64,000 nt of DNA from Epiperipatus broadwayi (taxonomy: Eukaryota; Onychophora; Udeonychophora; Euonychophora; Peripatidae): the NCBI GenBank assembly GCA_028023455.1, contig JAQFVV010013335.1:90100-154099 (forward strand). Direction: 5' to 3'. The notes beneath the pieces are model-generated. The model did not search any database, was not told the DNA's origin, and was given only the letters and a program-made list of their open reading frames with translations. A program made the position numbers and the translations under genes. Positions within the stretch are counted from its first letter, which is position 1, and each line of letters starts with the position of its first letter. Shown piece after piece: positions 12,306 through 24,779 of the stretch.

Positions 12306-12465
12306 ATTATGTATGGTAGATGGGAACAAAATGAACCAAGTAATGCTTACAATGAAAACTGTATGAAAATCATGAAAAAGCCTCCATACATAAGAAACTC
12401 TCTTGGAAGTTGGAAAGTTAGTTACTGCTCTGAAAAGAAAAAATTTGTTTGCAAATATCAGACAG
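12306..12465 (+). CDS. C-type lectin domain, C-terminal half exon
   Basis: A TTTGCTTTCAG acceptor opens a 160-nt exon in phase 0, which ends at ACAG|GTAGTA in phase 1. It encodes the second half of a C-type lectin fold: W...NEPS (calcium/sugar loop), NENC (third conserved Cys), then W...YC and FVCKY, the last two conserved cysteines. In sugar-binding members the loop reads EPN or QPD and the later motif WND; here they read EPS and WKV, so classical calcium-dependent mannose binding is doubtful. It lies 106 bp downstream of the LTR-like element. It probably belongs to a multi-domain secreted or membrane receptor because the next compatible exon starts another lectin domain. Confidence 0.8.
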
Positions 12466-12539
12466 GTAGTAATTTTTTTTAAATTTCTTCTGTTTCTATT
12501 TATCATATCACATTATTTTATCTTTTCTATCTGTGGATT

Positions 12540-12542
<3 letters not shown>

Positions 12543-12576
<34 letters not shown>
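12543..12576. repeat. (TA)n microsatellite
   Basis: Simple TA repeat just after the lectin exon. Confidence 0.9.
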
Positions 12577-12577
<1 letters not shown>

Positions 12578-12765
12578 CAAATAGATGTCTGTATTTTTTC
12601 AAAATAATATACGTAAATTTATAAATAAATATTTGAAAATACAATACTTAATAGTTTATAAAAAATATATGTATAACTGTCACTTAGAAGCGCTTTCAAC
12701 TAACTTATAGTTTTTGTCAACTATCACTTTTAAAAAATGTCAGCTTTCCCATAATTCCATGATGT

Positions 12766-13346
12766 CAATCTTCCCATAATTCTGTGATCTTAACGTTTGC
12801 TGCTTGCCTATTAATTAAATCTTGCTTATATTTATATATTAACATAGCCTTTTTAATTTTCCTTTTATTATTATTTCTTTCAGTTTCCAATATTTTTACA
12901 TTGTTATAATTAAAATTGAAACCATATATACATGATTTATTATGGTCATAAAAGACAGAAACTGATCAAGTATCATTATTTTTAAAATTTTGTCTTGTAT
13001 TTTGAACCCTTTTAAGTAATAAGTGCGCTTTTGTTCTTTTTTCCAATGTGCACCTCGATTCACCTATATAACCACTTCCACACCTACATGTCCATTTGTA
13101 AATGATACAATTTTTATTTATCAATAAACTTTTATCTTTTGAATTGTTTATTAATTTATTTAATGTAGGTGGTGCATAAAATGCAATATCACATATTCCT
13201 TTATAAATTTTCTTAATGAAACTTGCCTGTTGATTCGAAATATATGGTATTGATATCCACAGTTTTTTAATCAGAAGAATTAACATTATTATTAATATTT
13301 TTATATTTAGAAGTAAAATTTTTAATAGTATAATAAACACAATCAT
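12766..13346 (-). pseudogene. Penelope-like element, 3' end with GIY-YIG endonuclease
   Basis: Minus-strand reading gives IPYISN...KKIYK, then APPTLNKLI, then the GIY-YIG core IIYKWTC...GYIGES with a basic R-x2-H-like follow-up. A TGA at about 12968 interrupts the frame. In the same frame it continues DHNK...NNVKILETE..., and ends ITELWED-stop at 12766. This is the characteristic end of Penelope-like retroelements, where the nuclease nicks DNA for reverse transcription. The reverse transcriptase part is absent, which suggests 5' truncation. It is a different lineage from the pair at 53-55 kb. Confidence 0.85.
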
Positions 13347-13541
13347 AAGTGACAGTTATACATATATTTTTATAATCTATTAAGTACTGTATTTTCAAAT
13401 GTTTATTTATAACTTTATATATATATATGTCAATATATATATATATATAAAAAAAAAAAAAAAAAAATAAAAAAATTTTAATTTTTATTTATAATAAAGA
13501 ATACAAAAAAACAAAAAATTTTTTTTAAGGGGATTATTCCA

Positions 13542-13585
13542 CTTTCAGATCATGATTTCAAGCTATTTGCTATCGTCAGTGAAAG
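13542..13585 (-). ncRNA. Type I hammerhead ribozyme, array II, intact
   Basis: On the minus strand: stem I CUUUCA/UGAAAG (six pairs), CUGACGA box, stem II AGC/GCU, GAAA, palindromic stem III AUCAUGAU, cleavage after the following C (AUC triplet). Confidence 0.85.
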
Positions 13586-13965
13586 ACAGGAATAAGAAAC
13601 TAGATCTAAACACAAACTCTGAGCATTTATGAAACAGTTTCTATTTAGCTTTGCAAGCGTGAATCTTTTAGACACATTAATGTCTTCAAACTCAGCATTG
13701 CAAGCCAGATAGCTACATGGGTCTGATCTCAGTTCAGCATCACAACATAGTAGAAGCCTTTGAGGTCTTTCTTGCAATGATATATATTGCAGAGGCTTCT
13801 ACTATGTGGTGATGCTGAACTGATATCAGACCTATGTAGCTATCTGGCTTGCTATGCTGAGTTTGAAGACATTAACATGTCTAAAAGATTCACGCTTGCA
13901 AGCTAAATAGCAACTGTTTCATAAATGCTCAGAGTTTGTGTTTAGATCTAGTTTCTTATTCCCGG

Positions 13966-14009
13966 CTTTCACTGACGATAGCAAATAGCTTGAAATCATG
14001 ATCTGAAAG
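13966..14009 (+). ncRNA. Type I hammerhead ribozyme, array II, intact
   Basis: Stem I CUUUCA (13966-13971) with UGAAAG (14004-14009); CUGACGA at 13972-13978; GAAA at 13992-13995; stem III AUCAUGAU at 13995-14002; predicted cleavage after C14003. Confidence 0.85.
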
Positions 14010-14374
14010 TGGAATTAAAGTTAGAGATAGTGAATACTCACTCTGACGTTTATGTAAACAGAAAACTACGCTTGACGGTGTTTTTGGTAGAACGCCATCT
14101 GTTATCATAAATACAAGCGTTAGCAAGTTTTTTTTACTTGTGTTTTTTTGTTTTTCATAAATGTACCTTTGAGGTCTTTCTTGCAATGATATATATTGCA
14201 GAGGCTTCTACTATGTGGTGATGCTGAACTGAGATCAGACCCATGTAGCTATCTGGCTTGCTATGCTGAGTTTGAAGACTTTAATGTGTCTAAAAGATTC
14301 ACGCTTGCAAGCTATATAGAAACTGTTTCATAAATGCTCAGAGTTTGTGTTTAGATCTAGTTTCTTATTCCTGT

Positions 14375-14418
14375 CTTTCACTGACAACAGCAAATATCTT
14401 GAAATCATGATCTGAAAG
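14375..14418 (+). ncRNA. Hammerhead ribozyme, array II, core mutated
   Basis: Same layout as the copy at 13966, with stem I intact, but the core box reads CUGACAA. The invariant G is lost, so it should not cleave. Confidence 0.7.
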
Positions 14419-14520
14419 TGGAATTAAAGTTAGAGATAGTGAATACTCGCTCTGACATTTATGTAAACAGAAAACTATGCTTGACGGTGTTTTTGGTAGA
14501 ACGCCATCTGTTATCATATA

Positions 14521-16645
14521 TATATATATCATGAATAATGAGCTAAATAATGGTGAAATATATTAATTCTCAGTAATGCCGATTTGTTTTATGTTTAGTT
14601 TTTGTAAATGTAAACCATTATGTTTGTAAATCTCTTTATACAAAAAATCAAGACAAATATTTATTTATAAAAAATATTGTACAATTGTAATTGTAATTTG
14701 TGAGATGATATTAAATCTTAATCTCAATAAAAACAAAGTATATAAAGTTTGTACTATCATTAAGATATTTATTATAAAGAGGCATTGTTTAAATTTATGT
14801 TGTACAGAAGAATAGCTCATGATATAAAAATAATAATGATAATAGACACTGTCTAGAAAAAAATCAAATGTTGGCTGCATGAACTAATAAAAAAGAAGAA
14901 ATATATATATATTGAACTGGATGGAAATCCGATTCAATTGTGTTATTACCAAAAAAATTTATTAAGCTTTTAATTTTCATTAAACGTTTAATGTTTAAAT
15001 TTTATTATTATTTAAAAAAGAATACGTGTATCAAAATACATAAGCATTTATATGTAAAACGCTTCATTTCAGTGTTTATCGATTTATTTTAAAATAGTTT
15101 TTATATACCGCTTGTTTTTACTTTAAATCAATTAATTAAAAACAAGCAACCTAGCTAATTACATTCCTGTGGCTTTTATTTTAATTATTTTAAATTAATT
15201 CTAAAAGTGGAGATTTGATTTTTATGTAGTTGTTTTCATTTCAATAATCCTTGGGTAGAATTCTTAGATTAGATTGAGCTGGAGATTAATATTTGCCCTG
15301 CCTTAGGTGTAGAAATTGAACAACAAGGTATAGTTTTTGCGGGAATTCACGGAAGGCATAAATAATACCAAAAATTTCATGAGTCAGTCTATTCTATTCT
15401 AACCTAGAGAGATTAACTCAGAACTTTGTCAAGTTGATTCATTCAGCTTCTTATTTCCAATATTCAGTCAGATTAATAACCTCTTCAATGTTTGTACCAT
15501 TAGCAGTTTGAACATTTAATTTTTAAAAGCAAAATTTGCAGTTACTAAAACAATTTTGCTTTCTCCGTGATGTCAAAATATACTGCTATACGTTTGATAA
15601 CCAACAATATGTCATGCTAGTTTAACTCAGAAGACGGACACATGCCTGCCAGCTTTCCTTCAATCCTGCAATGAACACCTAAAATAAACAAGACCCCGCT
15701 GCCTCTACCTTGCCTTTGTCAATGACCTGAAAATGAACTAATAATAGTGCACACTCTATGTGAACATTGTTTTACCGAAAGGTAATTATTTTCTTTTTTA
15801 TTCTTCCCAGCGTAAATTAATTCTCATTAAATCTCTGCTCAATTTAATCATAAATATGTATTCCTAAACAATATAGCATCATATTTAATATTTGCTGTGT
15901 TTTCTAGTATTTTGTAGTGTGTCGTGGAATATTAGTTTTAAGATTCCAAGTTACTTTCAATTTTTGTTTATTGGAGAGTGACAGATGAGTTTTATATCTT
16001 ATGCCTTGCTTTTTATAAATGCTTTAGCCATCATGTATATATTTTTTCAATGCTTATCTGTAATTATTTTATTATTCAATAATTAATTTTTAAACATTGT
16101 GTTTGCGCTTCTGCAAACTTCCAAAAATCTTTTGGCTGACGACTTTATTGTCTAATTTTTCACAGGTGAGATTTCACTTCTTCTATCTCTAAAAGCAGAA
16201 ATTAGAATTGTGTTTTTTCTTTGTAATTTTATGAGCCATCAGCAGGAAGATAAAATTTATCCCTTTTAAATTACAGGGGAGCGATACTTTTGTCCTGCTA
16301 AAGTATTTAAAACTTTTAATATTTTTGTACTCATGTGCACTCTCTGATAGATTTATTTTTGTATTTATTACATGTGCTTTAAATTTATCAGAGCGTGTAC
16401 TCAGAATTTGTTTGTAATTCATTTTCCTTTAATTGCTGGGGTAGATGTAACTGTTTTTCTAAAGAGTTACATGTCTCCGAGTGAGACCTTTAATTATTAT
16501 TAGTTTTCACCAACTGGATTCTTGTATGGAATCCTGGATCCTTTCAAATAAATTAAAATCTGGTTTCTGTCCTCTCTATCATTCAAGTTTTGTTTTGTTA
16601 AGTGGGGATAACAGGAAAAAAAATTGGGTTCGATAAAATTACCTG
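14521..16645. other. AT-rich sequence, nothing recognised
   Basis: No convincing gene. TTGAACTGGAT at 14914 follows a TA tract and recurs as CTGAACTGGAT at 32499 and 39993, perhaps the edge of an old dispersed repeat. It ends in a (CA)n(TA)n tract at 16646-16680. Confidence 0.45.
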
Positions 16646-16678
<33 letters not shown>

Positions 16679-16689
16679 ACAGCTGCAAT

Positions 16690-19600
16690 GTAATGTGATG
16701 TTCTAACTACAACATCTGTAATGTGTGCAGTTTGAAAGGGAATAGGATTTTCAGATGTAATAAAAAGGAAGGAAAGTCAACACTGGACTCTACATTGGCC
16801 TCAAAAGTAGCTGACAGGGACAACTTGATTAAATTGATACAATTAGGCACAAATCATGAAGAAGGCAATCAAGCTGAGCCAACACTGACAAATTTTAGAA
16901 TATACCTCTGCTCATACTCCCATATATAAAGTGTTAGACAACAACCCTTTAATTAAGCCAATCTTCTCAAATACCACTAAGCTACAACATCTCACTAGTA
17001 GAGAAGCTCATAAATTGACTGAGAATGAGACAACTGGATCTGGATTGGTCAGTGGCAAAAGTGAATCAGACTCTGATGTGACAAACACTGGTGACCAAAA
17101 TGAATGGGCCCATAAAGACTCTAGCCCTATAGGAACTAAATTAAATAGATAAGGTATCATTGAAGGATAACAAAAAAAAAAGAAAATCAAGACTACAAAT
17201 CAGGTCCAGTTCTGATGAAGATATATCATCAAATCAAAATAATAATTCTGAGAAACTAAATAAACAATGTCATGAAGATTTAGAGTTAAATCAATGGAAT
17301 GGTAAAGTTAATAACAGAAGAAATGTGAATATGCCATCCCCTATCATGATTTCATCCAGGGCCCTTGAGTTGGAGGAACTGAGCAAGACTAGATGATCTA
17401 TCATTAACTGTTGTCATCAGTCCTAGTGACACTGAAATCTCCCTATCAGGCTGGCCTTTCTCTGAGGTGGACAGTGGGTCTGTAGAAAATGAAGATACAC
17501 AAGACTAAGTACTAGAACAAAACAGATGGGTCAGAAATAGAAGGAAGAATGGAGTGGCAGATTACAGCCAATGGAATGGCTGGGTTGATCAGGGATAAAT
17601 TACCATGTACAAATTATATGAAGCTAAATTTCTATGGAGATAATATTAGAGGTCTGAACTCGATTGACAGAGCTTTTGGTATTCAAAATTTGGATAGTCA
17701 AATGCCAGCCAAATGTGGTATGCATGACTGAGACCAAATTTACATTTTAATTCATGTTGTAAAATTGATCAGATTCTCCAAAATATAGGCTTCTTTAAAT
17801 ACTCAATTTGAATATCAGCAGCAGAAGGGGTAGCTATTTTATCAATTACTAGAAAGACCCCCCCCCCCACTATGCACATAGACTCAAATTGCCTAATTGC
17901 TAGCTTAAAATATAATCACTTTAAAATCAATATAATATATCTCTACATTAAAAATGGTCACAATCTAATCATGAAAGAAATCACTAACATCAATTCGGTC
18001 ATTCTAATGAGTGATTTTAATGTGACCTATAATTCTTTTGATAAAAAATATATTCACCTCTTTATCATGTCCTGATAAGGGGATAGGTCTTCTTCCCCAT
18101 AGATACCTTCTTCTAAACTAAAAATGCTAGATCTTTGATTGTATCACTAAACAAATATTTAAATTAAAATAAAATGCTAAACTCTGATCAATCATATTTT
18201 CTGACCACTTTGCCCTAAAGATATCTCTCTTAAAACAAACATTGGACATCCAATAATATAAGAAAATAACAATACCATTCAAATGTTACTAAAACAAACC
18301 ACACCTGAATGGGTCTTTTCCAAGGCAAACATTTACTTTTTAAAAAATTGACATCCTAGGGCTATCAGTGGTAGAGGCCTTTATCAGCATCCTCAAATCC
18401 ATAATAAATGAAGTTTTCCTTAACAAAAACGGCCATAACCACTTATTAGCTGACCTCAATGTTATTAACCAAAATATGAAAGAAATTCCACTTGACCATT
18501 AATTTGTACATTTTGCTCTTGCCCTGAAATCCAAATACAGAGATCTCTGGCTGAATATATGTCGATCAATTTGGCCAAAAGATTCGTACCAGACCAACAT
18601 TGTTGGTCCAAGAGTTACTTCTGGTGAGCACTGGGAACAGGCAGCAGAAAACCCATTCCACTATCATATAAATAACAACATTCTTGTGGACTCAGAAATA
18701 ATCTGTGCAATTAGAGAACACATTAGGGCAACTCTTCAATCTAGTCAGAATGGGAATGTTGATGGATTATTCAACTTAGATGACAACCTAACCCATGATA
18801 TCACTAAGGAGAAAATCTGCATCAAGCTAAAAAGCCTTCCAGTCAGGATGCACCCAGGAATGCATGGTTTACCAAAGTTCATCCTTCTACATCTAGCAAA
18901 ATACTTGGTGCCAATAATCAAAGCCATGATAAACTACTTCACAGAGGAAGTCGAGAGATTAATAACATATATCCAATATCACTTGTACCCTTCCTAAAGA
19001 AAAAGGATGGAAGACAAGACTTGAATAATCTGAGGCCTATCTCAATGATTCCCCTCTTAATTAAAATCATAGAACAATTAGTTAAGGATCAAATTCAAGT
19101 GAAAAATTTATAAATACATTTCTGCTAACAAATATGCAAAAAATGGCAATCATAAATGAATGCAATTGGCCAAATCAAACTCCTTATTGATATTATCTGA
19201 TCTGGGAGGATATCAAAATCGATCATCATCCATCTTGACATCTCAGCAGCATTCAATTAAGTCAGGCCAAACATCCTGATTGATATTTTTCAAAAATATG
19301 GGGTGCCAAATGTTTACATGAGAATGATAGCAAATCTGATAGCCAACAATTATCTACATCACAATAAGTGGAAAAATTGTGCCTGGGTTTGAACCATCCA
19401 TCTCTAATCCTCAAGGATCTCCACTTAGCATGCTAAAGTTTATAGCTTATATCAATCCACTGTGATGGAGATTGAGAGATCATTGCCTGGAGTGTTTGTA
19501 CCTTTCATGGGAAAGGAGATTAAACACCTCACTTATATGAACAACATATTCATCTGTCTCTCATCCAAGAAATAAATCACTAAACTAGAGAGGATACGAG

Positions 19601-20768
19601 ATTGGTACTCCGACAAATACAAACTCAAATTCAATAAGGACAAGTCAACCTCCTGTAGCTCGCTAACTAGAAATTAAATTGCTTCAAATTTTACAGCCGA
19701 TCCACAGAAATTCTTAGGCTTTAGTTTCTCAAAAATCACAAAGTGCTACAAGGAGAGAGATTGAAGAATTCTTATTAACAGAAATTTGCCACACAATGGA
19801 CTTTCTTTCTAAGATATGGTAAGGTAAGACTTTTAAACTTGTGGATATTCCCAAAAATCAACTATTTCCTATCAGGTATCTGCCCCTCCCAAAAATTTAA
19901 TAAAAAATAAACTCTCTGTGCATAAAACTATTCTGGGGCATAAGGTAGCTGCCAACAGCCTTCAAAAACTCCAAATGACCAAAAAATTCAATGGCCTTTC
20001 ACTCCATTGTATCGAAACCATGATATTCTAAAGAGACTATAAGATACTGTTCAGCCTTTAAAATAATTTCTCGAATATTTCATATCAAGAAGTCATCACA
20101 CCAATGAATAGACCTCTGCCCACTATTAATAGATGGTGGAACTCATTATTTAATAATGTTTGGAAGGTTGTTGAACCGAATGAAAATCCAATTATATCAA
20201 AAATTAAATATTGGAATGCACATAGGGTATCTTAGGATTACCAATCAGCAACTCATTTCGAGATCAAAATTCTGGATCACCAAGGCAAAATTTTCAAGAC
20301 TTCTTCATTAAAATTAACCTGGACTCCCTCCCTACAAACTCTTCTTTGGCATACAGCAGAATTTTCAAGAAGATTGTTCCTGTGTGCCAGTCATGTGGGA
20401 GAGATGAGGAGTCAACTGACCACATTTTTTCTTAGATAATCCAGTATGTCCAATTACAGATCAATAACTCATAAATCATACAGTTATAGGACAGGCTCTA
20501 TTTATGGACATAAGACTTGCAATTTTCATGAATTGTGCCCTGTGATGTGTCATATGATTGAAAGGATGAGAGATCTGCATGGTACTAAATTTAAGAACAT
20601 CATGGAGAAAATCATGAAAAAGGACTGATTAATTGCCCCAAGCTATATCACAAGAGCAACATGGGAAAAAGTTGAATCTACATTGTTTCAAATAGATATG
20701 TAATGGATGTCATATTTGTAATTGTAACAATCAATATAGTAATAAAATAAAATTTCTTTAAAAAAAAC
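16690..20768 (+). mobile_element. LINE-B, decayed non-LTR retrotransposon
   Basis: A heavily mutated plus-strand LINE. Lysine- and serine-rich fragments at 16723-17400 may be ORF1. Endonuclease traces follow (VILMSDFNVTYN at about 17998). The reverse transcriptase is recognisable from LKSLPVR...HPGMHGLPKF (18820), RPISMIP (19035), NPQGSPLS (19404) and YMNNIF in place of the catalytic YADD (19531). A C-terminal CxxCG...ES..H finger lies near 20375. It ends in AATAAAATAAAATTTC and A8 at about 20768. Stops and frameshifts are spread throughout, unlike LINE-A, so this insertion looks older. Clade not resolved. Confidence 0.8.
18686..19650 (+). pseudogene. LINE-B reverse transcriptase remnant
   Basis: Reverse-transcriptase motifs in order across several frames: the ITKEKI...LPVR pre-domain, RPISMIPLLIKIIE, PQGSPLS, and YMNNI where two catalytic aspartates are expected. 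Loss of both Asp residues and multiple stops make it non-functional. Confidence 0.75.
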
Positions 20769-20925
20769 ATTCCAAATTTGATTTTTTTATAATCACTATT
20801 TAAAATACATATAATATTTGTATGAAAAATATATATAAAAAGAAATCATCAATGCATGTAAAATGAAGTAAAATTGCTTTTGTTTCTACCACTTCCAACT
20901 GGGATGATTTTTTTTTTAATTTATT

Positions 20926-21075
20926 GGCAGTTGAGGCAGGTTTAAGAAATTAACTGAAAGTACTTCTGCAGATTTAAGGATAGTTTGTAATAGTTTGTAA
21001 ACTGTTAAATTTATTATTTCAATTATAATTACAATATTGTTTTTAATTAATGAACATTTTATTTATTTTACATAT
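20926..21075 (+). repeat. Dispersed repeat R, copy 1
   Basis: A ~150-bp stretch (GGCAGTTGAGGCAGG...ACTTCTGCAG...TTTATTTTACATATATA) recurs at 32366-32500 and, diverged, at 45380-45535. Each copy runs into or lies beside a TA or CA/TA tract. Translation hints at KKLTESTS-like peptides but there is no intact frame. Origin unknown. Confidence 0.6.
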
Positions 21076-21232
21076 ATATATATATATATAAACAAGTTTT
21101 ATATACATAAAAACCTGCTATCGCTTGTATTAATGATCAATAGATGAAGCTTTACCAAGACCTCCAAAACAAGCGTATTTTGTTTACATAAACATCAGAG
21201 TCAATATTCACTGTCTCTTTCATTTTGCTCCA

Positions 21233-21279
21233 CCCTCAGATCAGCTGATTTTAAGCTGATTTGCTCTCATCAGTGAAAT
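21233..21279 (-). ncRNA. Hammerhead ribozyme, array III unit 1, decayed
   Basis: CUGAUGA box and stem II present; the GAAA box reads AAAA and the outermost stem I pair is lost. Confidence 0.65.
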
Positions 21280-21648
21280 ATAGGAGTTAGAAACTAGACC
21301 TAAACACTAACTCCAAGCGTTTATGCAAAACGTTTCTATCAGTTTGCAAGCATGAATCCTTTAGACGCATAAATGTCTTCAAACTCAGCCTATCAAACTA
21401 GATAGCTATATGGGTCTGATATCAGTTCAGTTTCTCCACATAGTCAAAGCTTCTGCAATCTATATCATTGCAAGAAAACTTTAAAGGTACATTTATAAAA
21501 AACAAAAATAAGTTTTATATACGTAAAAACCTGCTATCACTTGTATTAATGATCAACAGATGGAGCTTTACCAAGACCTCAAAACCAAGCGTATTTTGTT
21601 TACATAAATGTCAGAGTCAATATTCACTGTCTCTTTCATTTTGCTCCA

Positions 21649-21695
21649 CCCTCAGATCAGCTGATTTCAAGCTGATTTGCTCTCATCAGTGAAAG
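21649..21695 (-). ncRNA. Type I hammerhead ribozyme, array III unit 2, intact
   Basis: Minus strand: stem I CUUUCA with UGAGGG (four Watson-Crick, two G-U), CUGAUGA, stem II GAGC/GCUU, GAAA, palindromic stem III AUCAGCUGAU, cleavage after C. Units 3 and 4 of this array have deletions removing the stem I 3' side (near 22060) or the GAAA box (near 22480). Confidence 0.78.
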
Positions 21696-22661
21696 GATAG
21701 GAGTTAAAAACTAGAACTAAACACCAAGCATTTATGCAAAACGTTTCTATCAGTTTGCAAGCATAAATCCTTTAGACATGTAAATGTCTTCAAACTCAGC
21801 CTATTAAACTAGATAGCTATATGGCTCTGATATCAGTTCAGTTTCTCCACATAGTCAAAGCTTCTGCAATCTATATCATTGCAAGAAAACTTTAAAGGTA
21901 CATTTATGAAAAACAAAAACAAGTTTTATATACGTAAAAACCTGCTATCGCTTGTATTAATGATCAATAGATGGAGCTTTACCAAGACCTCCAAAACAAG
22001 CGTATTTTGTTTACATAAATGTCAGAGTCAATATTCACTGTCTCTTTCATTTTGCTCCTATCAGCTGATTTCAAGCTGATTTGCTCTCATCAGTGAAGGA
22101 TAGGAGTTAGAAACTAAACCTAAACACTAACTCTTAGCGTTTATGCAAAACGTTTCTATCAGTTTGCAAAGCATGAATTCTTTAGACATGTAAATGTCTT
22201 CAAACTCAGCGTATCAAACTAGATAGCTATATGGGTCTGATATCAGTTCAATTTCTCCACATCGTCAAAGCTTCTGAAATCTATATCATTGCAAGAAAAC
22301 TTTAAAGGTACATTTATGAAAAACAAAAACAAGTTTTATATACGTAAAAACCTGCTATCGCTTGCATTAATGATCAGTGGATGGAGCTTTACCAAGACCT
22401 CCAAAAAAAGCATATTTTGTTTACATAAACATCATAGTCAATATTTACTGTCTCTTTCATTTTGCTCCACTCTCAGATCAGCTGATTTGCTCTCATCAGT
22501 GAAGGATAGGAGTTAGAAACTAGACCTTAACACCAACTCCAAGCATTTATGCAAAACATTTCTATCAGTTTGCAAGCATGAATCCTTTAGACACATAAAT
22601 GTCTTCAAACTCAGCCTATCAAACTAGATAGCTATATGGGTCTGATATCAGTTCAGTTTCT

Positions 22662-22663
<2 letters not shown>

Positions 22664-22723
<60 letters not shown>
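22664..22723. repeat. (TA)n microsatellite
   Basis: About 60 bp of pure TA at the right edge of array III. Confidence 0.95.
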
Positions 22724-22726
<3 letters not shown>

Positions 22727-24476
22727 ACTGGGTTTGCTCTGCAGAAGATTTTACTTACACTGCAAATGTTTTGGCTGATTTCAATCTTCTTTATACATTT
22801 ACAATCTTATTTAATTATAAATGTTATGTGAACGAACCGGCACGTTCGAGCAAAGTGGGAAATATTATTGAGAGCTTTAACTATCAACAATACCCATGAT
22901 CAGATCACAGCCCACCTTGGCTGCTAGATTCAAACCCCTACTATCCAAACACTTTATTTGTTTCAGAGTAAACCCCAGGCGCCAGCTAGTCTAAGACTAA
23001 TGTATTCGGACAGTAGGCTCATAATCCAGCACTTGAAGCAATCCCTAAAACAAGCTCAGTCTAATTTTAATTCAATAACAAAATATTATTTAATTAGTGG
23101 TGAAAGAATTGATAAAAGAATTGATAAAAAGATTGGTAAAAAGAATTGGTAAAAAAAATTGACCGACAAATAAAGTTTTAGTTTAAAGACAATTTATTTT
23201 AACTAACATTAATTATACTAAATTTAAACATCTTTATAATTTTTAACTAACATACTATTGGTATTTTTATCATGCACATATTTAACTCATACACTCACAT
23301 ATATAATAATAAATCATTAAATAGTATTTGAAACTTAAACACATATATACAAAACACACAAATTAATAGTACATGTTTATGTGCTATAGAGTTCATATAA
23401 TTTGGCTCTTGCAGGATTCACATGAATTTTTACAAATACAATGGCTACTTTAGAATGAATATAAGAAAAATGTTTACCTAGAATTTTTGAAATGGGTATA
23501 CTGCTTGTTGTTTGCTGCTTCTAATGAAGTACATCTAACTGGTTAGATTTGAGGTTTCTTGAGAAGATTTAATGCTTATCCATTGGTATTATTCTTGGAG
23601 ACAGGTAAACATTTGAGTAGCTTCAGGTTGTTACACAGACATCACTTTGATCGGGTAGGTTTGGCTGTTTTCATCGGACTTCAGGCTGGAGAAAGATGTA
23701 TGTTTTTTCCGAGGTTTTAACACTGCATTCTAGTTTGATTTGCATGATGTAAATTATACTATTAACTCTCTGAACTGAATTAAACTGTTAACTCTACAAA
23801 CTGAACTGTTTTCTAAACTCAACTGACTGATAAAAAAATGTTTATTTATATTTGATTTGTGTTTTCATTTTGATATCCTCCGGCAATATCTGTTGTCAAA
23901 ATTCCATTGATAATCTCATGTTTTTGAAGATTGTTTAATTAGTAGTAGCCATGCAAACGTGTTGTTTTATATTTTTAATTAGTAGCCCATCGATGAATTT
24001 TTTTAATGATAATCTTCTGTATTCATTTTGACATTTATTTATTACACATACATTATTTCTATTTACAAACGCACATATATATTTTACTAACTCAATACTA
24101 GTTTTAAGGTTATCTTTTTCTCTAGCTTAAATAAAAAGAGATTTATATTTTAACTTGAAAATCAATTTTTAATTTCTTATAACTTTCATGAACAATATTT
24201 TCCTTAACTAACAACAATGATAAAAGGTATTCTTTACTTATTTGAAAACCAACTTCTTTCAATTTGACGTTTTAGAACGAACCCCCTTCCCACTTTTAAT
24301 TAATTGTTTTTAACTTTTATTTCAAAACACTTATACTTTTAGCTTTTTTGAAAACAAACTGTAATAAAACTCTTAAACTTTTACATATTATTTCTTTTAA
24401 CAAAAGATTTTTGTTTTACTAATTTTTTAGATAAAATTATTATGTACCAGCTTTGATCTTGGTACAATATATATAT
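22724..24476. other. Unassigned, possibly old repeat
   Basis: A slightly more complex stretch up to 23160, with a small hairpin GAACG...CGTTC at 22829 and a run of AAAGAATTGATA-like 14-mers at 23100-23160, then AT-rich sequence. No protein domain recognised. Confidence 0.4.
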
Positions 24477-24779
24477 TGAAGCTGGAAATATAGTACATAT
24501 TTCTGCTTCACCTAGTGCCAATGTCATCAGCACTAGTATGGGTTTTAACCCAATCTTATATTAACTGACACCCATCTCATAATAAGTGGAAGTATATTTT
24601 TAATATTATAATCTTTTATATTTCATTAATTTATTTTATAATTAAAACTAACCTTTTTATGATAGTTTATTTATTTTGTATTTGTAAAAATGTATATTGT
24701 GTTTATTTTGTTAAATCGAATTGAACCCTGGATATCTATAAAATGTTACAAATATTTTAAATTCTTTTATTTAAATTCA
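24477..24779 (+). repeat. 5' LTR of the gypsy element
   Basis: Starts TGAAGCTGG after a TA tract, ends AAATTCA. Matches 27664-27967 over its whole length with a few substitutions. Confidence 0.88.

Larger units (their letters stand above)
13536..14520. repeat. Hammerhead-bearing repeat array II
   Basis: One partial inverted unit (13538-13757) joins head-to-head to about 1.8 direct units with 409-bp spacing (matching points at 13761 and 14170). The left edge follows a poly-A/TA tract and the right edge runs into ATATATATAT at 14517. Short open frames starting MQERPQ on the minus strand are incidental. Three ribozyme copies are present. Confidence 0.92.
21080..22663. repeat. Hammerhead-bearing repeat array III
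   Basis: Almost four direct units of about 410-416 bp (repeat points near 21090, 21507, 21917, 22328), all in one orientation, with the ribozyme on the minus strand. The left edge leaves a TA tract at 21088 and the right edge runs into the 60-bp TA tract at 22664. Repeated frames starting MQENFKG belong to this repeat and are not genes. Units differ by several percent plus small deletions. Confidence 0.92.

Noticed and set aside
13956-14186. Repeated short proteins beginning MQERPQ or MQENFKG in several arrays
   Set aside because: They recur once per monomer, lie within the ribozyme repeat, differ in frame between copies and contain no domain. They are by-products of the repeat.
22636-22899. 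Open frames of YIYIYI type
   Set aside because: Pure translation of TA microsatellites.
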